Shown here piece by piece: positions 36,530-45,623 of a DNA stretch of 50,848 nucleotides (the stretch's first letter is position 1; every line of letters begins with the position of its first letter). The DNA lies in contig DAHUZH010000009.1 in NCBI GenBank assembly GCA_027306695.1, positions 1-50,848 of the forward strand, written 5' to 3'. A program made the translations under genes and the position numbers. This DNA comes from Acidobacteriaceae bacterium. GTDB lineage: Bacteria > Acidobacteriota > Terriglobia > Terriglobales > Acidobacteriaceae. The notes under the pieces are model-generated. The model had not been told where the DNA came from. It saw only the letters and a list, made by a program, of their open reading frames with translations, and made no database searches.

Positions 36530-36556
36530 GCTCACCTGCAAGGACCAAGAAAAAAC

Positions 36557-38380
36557 ATGCCAAAGCTTTCCGATTATCTTGTCCAGTTTGTCGCCGACCA
36601 GGGCGTCAAACATGTGTTCCTCGTGACTGGAGGAGGCGCCATGCATCTAAACGAATCGCTTTCTCGCTGCGCGGCGATTGAGCCGGTCTGCAATTCGCAC
36701 GAGCAGGCGAGCGCCATCTGCGCCGAGGCCTACGCGAAGGCGACCAATGCGCTGGGCGTGGCCATGGTGACGACCGGCCCCGGAGGAACCAACGCGGTGA
36801 CGGGGGTTGCCGGTGCGTGGCTCGACTCGACGCCGGTACTGTTCATTTCCGGACAGGTGAAGCGCCCCGACCGCATGTTCGACGCGGACGGCAAGCCGTT
36901 GGGCATGCGCCAGCTTGGCGTGCAGGAAGTGGACATTGTTTCCATCGTGCGGCCCATCACGAAGTATGCGGTGACGGTGCTCGATCCACAGACCATTCGC
37001 TACCATCTGGAAAAGGCCGTGTATCTGGCGCGCTCCGGCCGGCCCGGTCCGGTGTGGATCGATGTTCCGCTCGATGTGCAGGCATCTCCGATTGAAGACA
37101 CGGCTGTGTTGCCCGGCTTCGACACGGCGGAACTGGAAGACTCGACGCCGAACACCCAGTTACAGGAAGAGGTACGCAAGACCATCGCCGCGCTGAACCT
37201 GGCGGAGCGGCCGCTGTTGTTTGCCGGAAACGGCATTCGCCTGGCGCGGGCGGAAAAGGAATTTCACGAATTGCGCCAGTTGTTGGATATTCCCATTGCG
37301 GCGACATGGTGCGCCGCCGATCTGGTTCCGAGCGATGAGCCGCTGTACGTTGGCCGGCCCGGCTCTGTTGCGGCGCGAGGCGCGAACTTCGCACTGCAGA
37401 ACTGCGATTTTCTGCTGGCGATGGGCGTCCGCCTGGACTTCGCGATTACCGGCTACGCGCCGGAGAACCTGGCCCGCGAGGCGCATAAAGTGGTCGTGGA
37501 CATCGATGCCGCAGAGCTTTCCAAGCTGCATCCGCATATGGAGCAACCGGTCCAGGCCGACGCCCGGGCGTTTTTACAAGAAATGCTGCGACAGCGCGAG
37601 GCCATTCGCCCGCGAGATCGTTCCTGCTGGGATGGCCGCTGTGCGGAGTGGAAGCATCGCTATCCGGTGGTGACGGAAGAGCATCGCAAGCCGGACAGCC
37701 AGGTCAGCATTTATCATCTGGCAGAGGTGATTGGGACAGAGACGGAGCCTGAGGAGCAACTGGTCTCGGGCAGCTCCGGCAGCGGTATTGAAATTTTTCT
37801 GCTGGCCTGTCCCACGCGCACCGGGCAGCGCATTTATCACACTGCCGGCCTGGGGTCGATGGGCTTCGGGCTGCCCATGTCGATCGCCGTGTGTCTGGCC
37901 GCCGGACGCAGGCAGACGATCTGCGTGGATGGAGATGGTGGCTTTCAATTCAATATTCAGGAGTTGGAGACGGTCGCGCGGCTCAACCTGCCGATCAAGT
38001 TTTTCGTGCTAAACAACGACGGCTACGCTTCGATCCGTGCCTCGCAGAAAAATTACTTCGGCCACGCCAGCATTGGCTGCGATGGCCGCACCGGACTGAC
38101 TGTGCCCAGTCTCGAAAAACTCGCTGCAGCGTATGGCATCCAGTTCGCTGTGATTGAAGACCAGCGTAATTTGCGACGTGATGTGCGCCGCGTGCTTGAC
38201 ACGCCGGGGCCCGTGCTTTGCGACGTTCACGTCATCCCGGATGAAAGCCGCGCGCCGAGACTTTCCTCCGCGCAAAGGCCGGATGGGTCGTTCGTCTCCA
38301 AGCCTCTGGAAGATTTATGGCCGTTCCTTGATCGGAAGGAGTTCTTATCGAATATGATTGTGACACCACTGCACGACTAA
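36557..38380 (+). CDS. thiamine-diphosphate-dependent enzyme, acetolactate-synthase-like
   Basis: A 607-residue ThDP enzyme with the three-domain order of acetolactate synthase: N-terminal PYR domain with catalytic Glu49 (NSHEQASAICAEAYAK), GPGGTNAVTGVAGAW, a central domain, and a C-terminal PP domain with the Mg-ThDP motif starting GDGGFQFN (459-466) and ending LNNDGYASI. No regulatory subunit or ilvC is nearby, and it sits in a polysaccharide operon 27 bp after the KdsC-like gene, so branched-chain amino acid synthesis is unlikely. With rfbF, rfbG and rfbH in the locus, a YerE-like role (adding a two-carbon unit to a 4-keto-deoxyhexose) is a good guess. Confidence 0.8.
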   Translation: MPKLSDYLVQFVADQGVKHVFLVTGGGAMHLNESLSRCAAIEPVCNSHEQASAICAEAYAKATNALGVAMVTTGPGGTNAVTGVAGAWLDSTPVLFISGQVKRPDRMFDADGKPLGMRQLGVQEVDIVSIVRPITKYAVTVLDPQTIRYHLEKAVYLARSGRPGPVWIDVPLDVQASPIEDTAVLPGFDTAELEDSTPNTQLQEEVRKTIAALNLAERPLLFAGNGIRLARAEKEFHELRQLLDIPIAATWCAADLVPSDEPLYVGRPGSVAARGANFALQNCDFLLAMGVRLDFAITGYAPENLAREAHKVVVDIDAAELSKLHPHMEQPVQADARAFLQEMLRQREAIRPRDRSCWDGRCAEWKHRYPVVTEEHRKPDSQVSIYHLAEVIGTETEPEEQLVSGSSGSGIEIFLLACPTRTGQRIYHTAGLGSMGFGLPMSIAVCLAAGRRQTICVDGDGGFQFNIQELETVARLNLPIKFFVLNNDGYASIRASQKNYFGHASIGCDGRTGLTVPSLEKLAAAYGIQFAVIEDQRNLRRDVRRVLDTPGPVLCDVHVIPDESRAPRLSSAQRPDGSFVSKPLEDLWPFLDRKEFLSNMIVTPLHD

Positions 38381-38432
38381 AGATCGGAACCATTACAAGA
38401 CTAAAGAATAAAGAATATGAGGAGTGCAATGC

Positions 38433-39671
38433 ATGGAATTCCCCCATTCCGCGCTTGCGATAGCTCCAGCCTGTTCTGCCGACAGCCTGGAAGCAACGCT
38501 GCAAGAAATTCTTGCCGAGCCTGTCTCGCGCGTAAAAGAGCGCGAACGCACGGTGCTTGGCCGCCTGTTAGAAGAACAAAGCAATCGATGCGTGCTGTTT
38601 GGCGCGGGCAGCATGGGCCATCGGGCCTTGGCTGCATTGCGCAGCATAGGCGCACCTCCGCTGGCTTTCTCTGACAATAATCCCGAACTTTGGGGCACAT
38701 GCATCCAAGGCACGGCAGTGTTGCCGCCTGCCGAGGCAGCCGCGCGTTTCGGCGAGGAGGCGCTGTTTTTCCTCACCATTCGCAATCAATTTCATTGGTA
38801 TCGCGAGACTTTCGATCAGCTCAAACGGTTGGGATGCATCCATGTCTCCAGCGCAGACCCGATTGCGTGGCGGTTTCCAGAGGCATTTCTGCCGTTCCTC
38901 CTGTATGATCTTCCGCACAAGTTGTACGAGCAGGCAGACCGCGTTCAGATCGCGGCAGAACTCTGGGCTGACGATGCCTCCCGCGCGGAATATCTCACGC
39001 AGATTCGTTTGCGCGCTCTGGGCGATCCCTCTGGGCTTGCGGAGCCGTCCGCGGAAGAATCGTATTTTCTCGACGATGTGTTTGACGTCGAGCCGGACGA
39101 TATTTTCCTCGATTGCGGCGCCTTCGATGGCGATACGATCCGCAGCCTGATCGTGCGTCAGCCTAACTTTGGCGCCATCGATGCCGTGGAGGCCGACGCC
39201 AATTCCTTCGCCAGGCTGTCCGCCTACGTGGCCACGCTGGAGCCGCGTCTGCGCAGCAAAATCCGGCTGCACTCGTGTGCCGTCGGCGCGCATCGAGGCA
39301 CGGTGCGGTTTGAAGATACAGGAACGGTTGGCTCCAAAGTCTCCGATACCGGGGGCACGATGGTCGATCTGGTTCCAATCGACGAGCTATGCGCGTCCAC
39401 GCCCGTTTCCATGATCAAAATGGACATTGAGGGCGCGGAGTTCGACGCGCTGCTGGGCGCGCGCCAGGTGATTGAGCGTGACCGCCCTATTCTCGCCATC
39501 TGTGCGTACCATTTTCAACAGGACCTCTGGCGGTTGCCGCTACTGATGCGCGCTCTGTGCCCGGAATATCGCATGTACCTGCGGACCTACTGCGGCGACG
39601 GCCTGCAGACGGTTGCCTACGCCGTGCCGCCGGAAAGGGTGCTGACTTCTGAGCCGGTTGAGAAAACCTGA
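38433..39671 (+). CDS. FkbM-family methyltransferase with N-terminal Rossmann-like domain
   Basis: A 412-residue protein. The C-terminal half is an FkbM methyltransferase: the SAM loop FLDCGAFDGDT (225-235), VEADANSFARL, and KMDIEGAEFDALLGA. The first 150 residues form a separate nucleotide-binding-like domain starting CVLFGAGSMGHRALAAL (glycines at 57-62), a combination seen in polysaccharide loci. It probably O-methylates a sugar. ATG 38433 is used with GAGGAG eight bases upstream; a nearer ATG at 38429 is out of frame. It follows the ThDP gene by 52 bp and converges on a GT2 gene. Confidence 0.83.
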   Translation: MEFPHSALAIAPACSADSLEATLQEILAEPVSRVKERERTVLGRLLEEQSNRCVLFGAGSMGHRALAALRSIGAPPLAFSDNNPELWGTCIQGTAVLPPAEAAARFGEEALFFLTIRNQFHWYRETFDQLKRLGCIHVSSADPIAWRFPEAFLPFLLYDLPHKLYEQADRVQIAAELWADDASRAEYLTQIRLRALGDPSGLAEPSAEESYFLDDVFDVEPDDIFLDCGAFDGDTIRSLIVRQPNFGAIDAVEADANSFARLSAYVATLEPRLRSKIRLHSCAVGAHRGTVRFEDTGTVGSKVSDTGGTMVDLVPIDELCASTPVSMIKMDIEGAEFDALLGARQVIERDRPILAICAYHFQQDLWRLPLLMRALCPEYRMYLRTYCGDGLQTVAYAVPPERVLTSEPVEKT

Positions 39672-39707
39672 AGGCCGAGGCAGACCTTCTCAAGGCCCAT
39701 AGATGCA

Positions 39708-40694
39708 TCACCCTTCCGTGCGATGCGGCCATTTTGAACTGTTCCACAGCGTTAAGACCTTTCTGCCATCTTTCAGCAGTCTGCGGAACATGTAGGGTGT
39801 GAACATCGCGCTGGGGGTACGCAAAGATTGCAGAAGCGCATTGCGAATCCATCCAGGCTTGCCGATGGTCTGAATGAGGATGGTCAGCGTAATGCCGCTG
39901 ATGAAATTTTTCTTTGCCGACTTTAATAACTGTTCGACTTTTCGATCACCACTGGCGCGCGCGCTTACGAGTAGGTCGGCATGTACGACCCGCGCCCACT
40001 GCTGCCATTTCTCTACGGCGGACTGGCTCGTCGTGCTTCCATAATGGTTGGTGTATTGGACGAGCGGCTCACGGATGCAAACCACGGCATCGCGCAGAAG
40101 CGCAGCGCGGCCCCAGTTTCCGATATCGCAGAGGTCGCCATACTTCGTTTGATAGCCACCTACGGCGATGGCATCCTGCGTGCGCAACAGAATGCTGCTC
40201 AATCGCGGGCCGCGATTTCCTGCGAACAGCGCCGCCAGCATAGAGGCTGCGGATTCGCAGTCTGGACCCGCCTCAGTGTTCCAGAATTGAGTGCTGTCCG
40301 CATCCGCAATGCGGCAGGGACACCAGACCGCGCCGATAGAATCGGGAGGGACCAAGCCTGTCTGGTTGGTAAAGGGCCCAATCAGGCGCTCGATGGCCGT
40401 GGGCAGCAAAACATCGTCATCGCCGAGCAGAAGAAAAAATTCTCCGCTGGCATGGCGCAGGCAAAAATCGAAATTCCCGACTAGGCCGAGCCGTTGCTTT
40501 TGCTCGAACACAACTAGCCGGGAATCTTGAATCTCGCGGACCCGGGCCAGGGTATCGTCCGTCGATGCATCGTCCGATACAATCGCTTCGATGTCGCGAT
40601 AGGTTTGTGCAAGGGCGCTCTGAACGGCGCGCATGGCCAGCTTGCTGCGATCGATCGTCGGAATTCCGATGGTGACTCGTTTTGAAACTGTCAT
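39708..40694 (-). CDS. glycosyltransferase family 2
   Basis: A 328-residue GT-A enzyme. It starts MTVSKRVTIGIPTIDRSKLAMRAVQSAL; VSDDASTDDT and the metal-binding LLLGDDDVLLPTA follow in order. The C-terminus has a weakly hydrophobic stretch (ISGITLTILIQTIG) but no clear membrane anchor. The frame is open to TTG 40763 with Met codons at 40739/40736, and none of the starts has a good ribosome site; 40694 is chosen because it begins at the family's first strand. It is flanked by the methyltransferase (convergent) and gtrA (divergent). The sugar is unknown. Confidence 0.82.
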   Translation of the reverse strand: MTVSKRVTIGIPTIDRSKLAMRAVQSALAQTYRDIEAIVSDDASTDDTLARVREIQDSRLVVFEQKQRLGLVGNFDFCLRHASGEFFLLLGDDDVLLPTAIERLIGPFTNQTGLVPPDSIGAVWCPCRIADADSTQFWNTEAGPDCESAASMLAALFAGNRGPRLSSILLRTQDAIAVGGYQTKYGDLCDIGNWGRAALLRDAVVCIREPLVQYTNHYGSTTSQSAVEKWQQWARVVHADLLVSARASGDRKVEQLLKSAKKNFISGITLTILIQTIGKPGWIRNALLQSLRTPSAMFTPYMFRRLLKDGRKVLTLWNSSKWPHRTEG

Positions 40695-40801
40695 GATGGG
40701 GAAGCGGGAGACTTTCTCGCCGCCGCTCGCTCTCATCATGCCATTATTCGGGCAGCACAGCAAAAACTACCGCCGACGCGGGACATGCATCTTAAATACG
40801 T

Positions 40802-41419
40802 ATGTCCCCAGTCGTTTTTAGAGAAACGGATCTCGTATTGGCCCAGCAGATGATCGACGGTTCCAGTAACCTCAAGCCATCGTTGCGGTACAGATTGTTC
40901 CGCAAGTGGACGGACCACATTCCGTCGGAACAATTTCTGCGCTATCTGATGGTGGGTGCGTGGAACACGCTATTCGGGTACAGCACCTATGCGCTGTTTA
41001 CGGCGCTGCTGATGCCGAGAGTGCGCTTAGGATACATCTGGGCTTCGATATTTTCCAGCCTGCTGAACATCACGGTTGCGTACTTCGGCTACAAATTTTT
41101 TGTCTTTAAGACGCAGGGAAATTATCTGGTGGAATGGTCCCGCTGCATCCTGGTTTACGGCAGCGGCATGTTGCCGGGACTGGTGCTGCTGCCCCTGCTG
41201 GTGGAGGGGCTGCACTATGGGTTCCACCTGGAGCGCAGCGCTCCGTATATTGCAGGTGCGTTGTGGATGGGGACCGCCGCGATTTACAGCTTCTTTGGGC
41301 ACAAGCATTTCTCCTTCCGCGTGCCTGCGGATGCGGCGCGCGATGCCGCCATGGAAGATGCCGCGCCGATGCAGGATGTGACGGCGGGAGTCTCCGACGG
41401 TGAGAGAGAAGTGGAATAG
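40802..41419 (+). CDS. GtrA-family membrane protein
   Basis: A 205-residue protein with four predicted membrane helices (FLRYLMVGAWNTLFGYSTYALFTALL; WASIFSSLLNITVAYFGYKFFVF; a third around VYGSGMLPGLVLLPLLVEGL; and IAGALWMGTAAIYSFFGHKHFSF), the standard GtrA layout. GtrA proteins are thought to flip undecaprenyl-phosphate-linked sugars. The C-terminal 30 residues are polar and acidic. It lies 48 bp ahead of a membrane-anchored GT2 that resembles GtrB, the usual partner, so the two probably supply a lipid-linked sugar to the periplasmic face. Confidence 0.85.
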   Translation: MSPVVFRETDLVLAQQMIDGSSNLKPSLRYRLFRKWTDHIPSEQFLRYLMVGAWNTLFGYSTYALFTALLMPRVRLGYIWASIFSSLLNITVAYFGYKFFVFKTQGNYLVEWSRCILVYGSGMLPGLVLLPLLVEGLHYGFHLERSAPYIAGALWMGTAAIYSFFGHKHFSFRVPADAARDAAMEDAAPMQDVTAGVSDGEREVE

Positions 41420-41467
41420 GACACCAGCGCAAAAAATGCAACATCCAATTCGTGCAGCCCGGTTACT

Positions 41468-42457
41468 ATGGGTTATTCCCGGACGCGAGGCGACGTGAAG
41501 ACCATTAGCATCATCACCCCCTGCTACAACGAGGAAGACAACGTCGTCGAAATCTATACGCGCGTGCGCAACGCGATTGCCTCGCTGGGGCGCTATAAGT
41601 ACGAGCACATCTTCATCGACAATGCCTCGGAGGACCGCACGGTCGCGGTGTTGAAGGAACTGGCTGCCGCCGACCCGAACGTGAAGATCATCGTGAACTC
41701 GCGCAACTTCGGCCATGTCCGCTCGCCTATGCACGCCTTTTGGCAGGCGCAGGGCGACGCCGTCATCGGCATCGTGGCCGACATGCAGGACCCGCCGGAG
41801 ATGATCGCGGACCTGATTCATGGCTGGGAGGAAGGTTACTCCATGGTGCTGGCCATCAAGCGCACCAGCGAGGAGAACCCGCTGATGTTCTGGATTCGCA
41901 AGCGCTATTACGCGCTGGTGAACCGGCTGTCGTCGATTGAAACGTTTGAGAATTTTACCGGCTTCGGCCTGTACGACCGGCGCGTGGTCGATCTGGTCAA
42001 GTCCTTCGGCGACCCGTACCCGTATTTTCGGGGCATGATTGCCGAGATCGGCCTGCCGCATAAGAAGCTGTACTATGACCAGCCCGGGCGCAAACGCGGC
42101 ATCACAAAAAACAATTTCTACACGCTATATGACTACGGCATGCTGGGCATCATCAACCATTCCAAAGTGCCGCTGCGGCTGATGACCTTTACAGGCTTCG
42201 GCGGTGCTCTGGTGTCGTTTCTCATCGGGCTGACGTACCTGGTGTACAAGCTGCTGTTCTGGCAAAGTTTTTCCGTGGGCATCGCGCCGGTGGTGATCGG
42301 GATGTTCTTCGTCAGCTCCATTCTGTTGGTGTTTATGGGAGTGATGGGGGAGTATATCGGCGCCATTCATACGCAGATCCAGCATCGGCCCTTCGCGGTG
42401 GAACGCGAGCGCGTAAATTTTGAGTTTCCACCGCAGGAGCCGCTGGATAAAAGATGA
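41468..42457 (+). CDS. GtrB/DPM-like membrane-anchored glycosyltransferase family 2
   Basis: A 329-residue enzyme with an N-terminal GT-A domain (TISIITPCYNEEDNVVEIY, HIFIDNASEDRT, GIVADMQDPPEMI with the DxD-like Asp, GFGLYDRRVVD) and two C-terminal membrane helices (LMTFTGFGGALVSFLIGLTYLV and GMFFVSSILLVFMGVMGEYIG). This matches the polyprenyl-phosphate sugar transferases GtrB/DPM1. GTG 41495, after GAGG, starts exactly at KTISIITP and may be the true start; ATG 41468 is the longer option given here. With the upstream gtrA it forms a lipid-carrier pair. It ends 3 bp from the convergent quinoprotein gene. Confidence 0.88.
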   Translation: MGYSRTRGDVKTISIITPCYNEEDNVVEIYTRVRNAIASLGRYKYEHIFIDNASEDRTVAVLKELAAADPNVKIIVNSRNFGHVRSPMHAFWQAQGDAVIGIVADMQDPPEMIADLIHGWEEGYSMVLAIKRTSEENPLMFWIRKRYYALVNRLSSIETFENFTGFGLYDRRVVDLVKSFGDPYPYFRGMIAEIGLPHKKLYYDQPGRKRGITKNNFYTLYDYGMLGIINHSKVPLRLMTFTGFGGALVSFLIGLTYLVYKLLFWQSFSVGIAPVVIGMFFVSSILLVFMGVMGEYIGAIHTQIQHRPFAVERERVNFEFPPQEPLDKR

Positions 42458-42460
42458 TTT

Positions 42461-44467
42461 TCATCGCCGATCAAGGTATTTGCACTTCTGACGCTTTGGG
42501 GTCTCCGGCAACGCAAACGCGACCACTGAATCTCCCAGTGCGCCTCCTGCAAATGCACTTCCACCGGAACAGATCACCACAAACTGGCGTTTACCGATTT
42601 GATACGTCATCGGTGTCGCTTGCGCAGGCCCCGGGATGGAGCCGCGCCAGAGTTCATGCCCTGTATCTGGATCAAAGGCCCGCAGGTAAGGCTCGATCGT
42701 CGCCGCCGAGAAGACCAGACGGCCTGCGGTGATTATCGGGCCTCCCAGACTAGCCGACCCCGTGTGCTGACCGGCGATCATTGTCCCCAGTGGTTGAGAC
42801 CAGAGCTTCTTGCCAGTGTTTAAGTTGAGTGCCACCATTTCGCCCCAGGGCTCAGGCGTACAAGGCAGTCCACTCGGACCTAAGAGTGGTTCGCGAAATA
42901 TGAGATAAGGCGTTCCCGCCTGCACGCTCAGCTCTTGCCCAGCACTGTCAGGTGCGCGAAAACGCTGCTCTGCGGGCAGGTTTGTAGCAGGCTTCCAATA
43001 CAGCATCCACTTGTTCCATTTGCGGCGGATGCGAGATGCAATGTCACTGCCTGTTTCGCTGCGAGGAACCAGACGAGTATCGAATGCGAGCTGGTTCGTG
43101 TTGACGAAGAGGACATTAGTGTCTGGATCAACGGCAGGCGACCCCCAATTGACCCCACCTGTACTCCCCGGATACAGTAGCGTGCTCTTAGTCGAGACCG
43201 GCGTAAAAATTCCTTGATTGACAAGTGCCGCAACTTTATCGCGGCAGAACTTTCTGTCTTTCTCATTGTCGCCCGATACCTGATCTGCTGTGAATGTAAG
43301 AGGCGCAAGGTCGGGCAAGCTAGAGAATGGTTGCGTAGACGAAGTTTTTTCGCCAGGCACATCCGACTGCGGCACCGGTTTTTCGTAAATGGGATAGAGC
43401 GGCTGTCCAGTCAATCTGTTCAGCACGAATACCATGCCCGTCTTGGTTGCAATCGCAAGGGCAGGAATTTGATTACGAAACGTAAACAACACTGGCTCGG
43501 CCGCTACGTCATAGTCCCAGATGTTGTGGTGCACAGTCTGGAAGCCCCACACGCGCTTGCCGGTTTCAGCTTCCAGAGCTACCACGGAATCCGCATCGCG
43601 GTTATCTCCCGGACGATAGCCGCCGTAAAAATCTGGACTTGGACTTCCTGTCGGTACGTAAACTAACCCGTGTTCTGGATCGGCCGCGATGACAGACCAT
43701 GCATTGCCCGCGCCTGTGCGGGGGTGTTGGCTCTGTGCCCAAGGCAGCGGTTCCCAACTCCACAGAAGTTTGCCGCTTCGAGCATCGAAGCCGCGCACTG
43801 CACCCGATGCCTCTTCGACAGCCTGATTATCTCCAACCGAGGAACCCAGAACCACTACATTCCCTACTACTGTCGGTGGCGAGGTAAATTCATACCATGT
43901 CTTATCTTGCAAGTGAATGCTCTTGGCAAGATCAATCGAGCCGTGGGAGCCAAAGTCGTCACAACGCCGCCCGGTAAGGGCATCGATCGCAAGCAGACGT
44001 GCATCCAGAGTCGCTATAAACACTCGATTGTCGCAGGCCGCCGATCCTCTGCTGCGCTTTGGGGAATGCCAGAGTGCTACTCCACGCGACGTGACGATGT
44101 CTATGGTGGCGTTTCGATCAATCTTGGGGTCGAACGACCAGAGATCCTTCCCGCTTTGAGCGTTGACAGCAAATACTTGGTCAAATGGCGAGCTTAAGTA
44201 GAGAGTGCTGCGCCAAATGACAGGGTTTGCTTCAAACGCGGCGCGAGTATTTGCAGCTCCGGCCGTTTTGAAAACGCCGGTATGGAATATCCAGGCAACC
44301 TTCAGATTCTTAACATTCCGGCGATCGATCTGCCGCAGTGGAGAATAGTGCTGACCCGCTAAGTTGCCCCCATATGTTGACCATTCGGAGGTCTTCTGCG
44401 CCTCTATGGAAGAGACAAAAATGCCCAGAAGCAGGAATACCACCAGACGCGAGCGCTGCGTTTCCAT
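42461..44467 (-). CDS. secreted PQQ-dependent dehydrogenase (quinoprotein)
   Basis: A 668-residue beta-propeller quinoprotein of the glucose/alcohol dehydrogenase type. A signal peptide (RLVVFLLLGIFVSSIEAQ) precedes WSTYGGNLAGQHYSPLRQI, a typical first blade; later blades show DSVVALEAETGKRVWGFQ, HHNIWDYDVAAEPVLF and GEMVALNLNTGKKLWSQPLG. The N-terminal membrane helices of Gcd and a C-terminal cytochrome c domain are absent, so electrons must leave through another carrier. The frame runs up to 44551, but Met at 44467 starts the signal peptide. No pqq biosynthesis genes are in view. Base composition looks lower in G+C than in the flanking rfbG and GT2. Confidence 0.85.
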   Translation of the reverse strand: METQRSRLVVFLLLGIFVSSIEAQKTSEWSTYGGNLAGQHYSPLRQIDRRNVKNLKVAWIFHTGVFKTAGAANTRAAFEANPVIWRSTLYLSSPFDQVFAVNAQSGKDLWSFDPKIDRNATIDIVTSRGVALWHSPKRSRGSAACDNRVFIATLDARLLAIDALTGRRCDDFGSHGSIDLAKSIHLQDKTWYEFTSPPTVVGNVVVLGSSVGDNQAVEEASGAVRGFDARSGKLLWSWEPLPWAQSQHPRTGAGNAWSVIAADPEHGLVYVPTGSPSPDFYGGYRPGDNRDADSVVALEAETGKRVWGFQTVHHNIWDYDVAAEPVLFTFRNQIPALAIATKTGMVFVLNRLTGQPLYPIYEKPVPQSDVPGEKTSSTQPFSSLPDLAPLTFTADQVSGDNEKDRKFCRDKVAALVNQGIFTPVSTKSTLLYPGSTGGVNWGSPAVDPDTNVLFVNTNQLAFDTRLVPRSETGSDIASRIRRKWNKWMLYWKPATNLPAEQRFRAPDSAGQELSVQAGTPYLIFREPLLGPSGLPCTPEPWGEMVALNLNTGKKLWSQPLGTMIAGQHTGSASLGGPIITAGRLVFSAATIEPYLRAFDPDTGHELWRGSIPGPAQATPMTYQIGKRQFVVICSGGSAFAGGALGDSVVAFALPETPKRQKCKYLDRR

Positions 44468-44534
44468 GGCGAGGAGTATAGATGCAACACGCTCTGTTAG
44501 TAAGATTTTTTTGTCATCCATTGCGCAACACAGG

Positions 44535-45623
44535 CTATTCCGTGTACGCATTCAATTGAGCAAGGCATTTTGCGCGGGCATCTTCGCCTGCCTGCACATC
44601 CTTGTGCCAGTCGAGCGTCATGTCGAGCGCGTCTGCGAGCGACAGCGTTGGATGCCAGCCTAGTTCGAGCGCTGCCTTGGTCCAGTCCAGCTTGAGCATT
44701 TGCGCTTCGTGCGGATGTTCGGCGCGGTCGATCTCCCAGCGTGCTTTTGTTCCGGGCGTAGAGGCTTCCCAGCGCGAGGCCATGTGTTCCACGATCCACT
44801 CCACCGGTTTGGCGTCGGTGGAATGCGGGCCGAAGTTCCAGGCGCCGGAGAACTGCGTGCCATGCGCATACAGCTTTTGCGCCAGCGTGAGATAGCCGCG
44901 CAGCGGCTCCAGAACATGCTGCCATGGCCGGATTGCCTGCGGGTTACGAATCTTCAGAATCTCCCCGGAGGTGAAGGCACGAATAATGTCGGCGATCAGC
45001 CTGTCCGAGGACCAGTCCCCACCGCCGATGACGTTGCCAGCGCGGGCCGTGGCCAGCGCGACGCCATGCTGTTCGTAATTTGCAGGATGAAAAAAAGAAT
45101 TTCTATACGCGCTGACGACGAACTCCGCGCATGCCTTGCTGTTGCTGTAGGGATCGAAGCCGCCGAGCGCGTCGTTTTCCCGGTAGGCCCACAGCCACTC
45201 TCGGTTCTCATAGCATTTGTCTGTGGTGACGATAACGATGGCATGCACGGAGTCGCACGAGCGCACGGCTTCCAGCACCTTCGCCGTGCCGAGCACGTTC
45301 GTTTCATACGTGCCGATGGGGTCTTGATACGAAGCGCGCACCAGCGACTGCGCTGCGAGATGAAAGACAATCTCCGGACGATGGCTATGCATTGCTTCCT
45401 GCATGCGGGCCAGGTCGCTGAGATTGCCAATAACAGAGGTCATGTCATTGCCGACATTCGCGGCGGTGAACAGATTGGGCGTGGTGTGCGGTGCGAGTGC
45501 ATAGCCGAGGACCTCCGCGCCAAGTTGTTGCAGCCAGAGCGCGAGCCAGCCTCCTTTGAAGCCGGTATGCCCGGTCAACAGCACCTTGCGGCCCTGCCAG
45601 AACGTGCTCACCAGATCTTCCAT
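44535..45623 (-). CDS. rfbG: CDP-glucose 4,6-dehydratase
   Basis: Converts CDP-D-glucose to CDP-6-deoxy-4-keto-D-glucose. The 362-residue extended SDR has TGHTGFKGGWLALWL (17-31), HLAAQSLVRASYQDP, the TTDKCYEN active-site segment and YxxxK as Tyr159-Lys163 (YSNSK), then GNVIGGGDWSSDRLI and RPWQHVLEPL. This wording is diagnostic of RfbG against the dTDP- or GDP-specific dehydratases. The start overlaps the end of rfbF by 16 bp. It feeds RfbH (48732-50066). Confidence 0.95.
   Translation of the reverse strand: MEDLVSTFWQGRKVLLTGHTGFKGGWLALWLQQLGAEVLGYALAPHTTPNLFTAANVGNDMTSVIGNLSDLARMQEAMHSHRPEIVFHLAAQSLVRASYQDPIGTYETNVLGTAKVLEAVRSCDSVHAIVIVTTDKCYENREWLWAYRENDALGGFDPYSNSKACAEFVVSAYRNSFFHPANYEQHGVALATARAGNVIGGGDWSSDRLIADIIRAFTSGEILKIRNPQAIRPWQHVLEPLRGYLTLAQKLYAHGTQFSGAWNFGPHSTDAKPVEWIVEHMASRWEASTPGTKARWEIDRAEHPHEAQMLKLDWTKAALELGWHPTLSLADALDMTLDWHKDVQAGEDARAKCLAQLNAYTE

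Noticed and set aside
36557-38380. Acetolactate synthase large subunit for branched-chain amino acid synthesis
   Set aside because: There is no small subunit, ilvC or leu gene nearby and the gene sits in a sugar operon, so the generic name would mislead.
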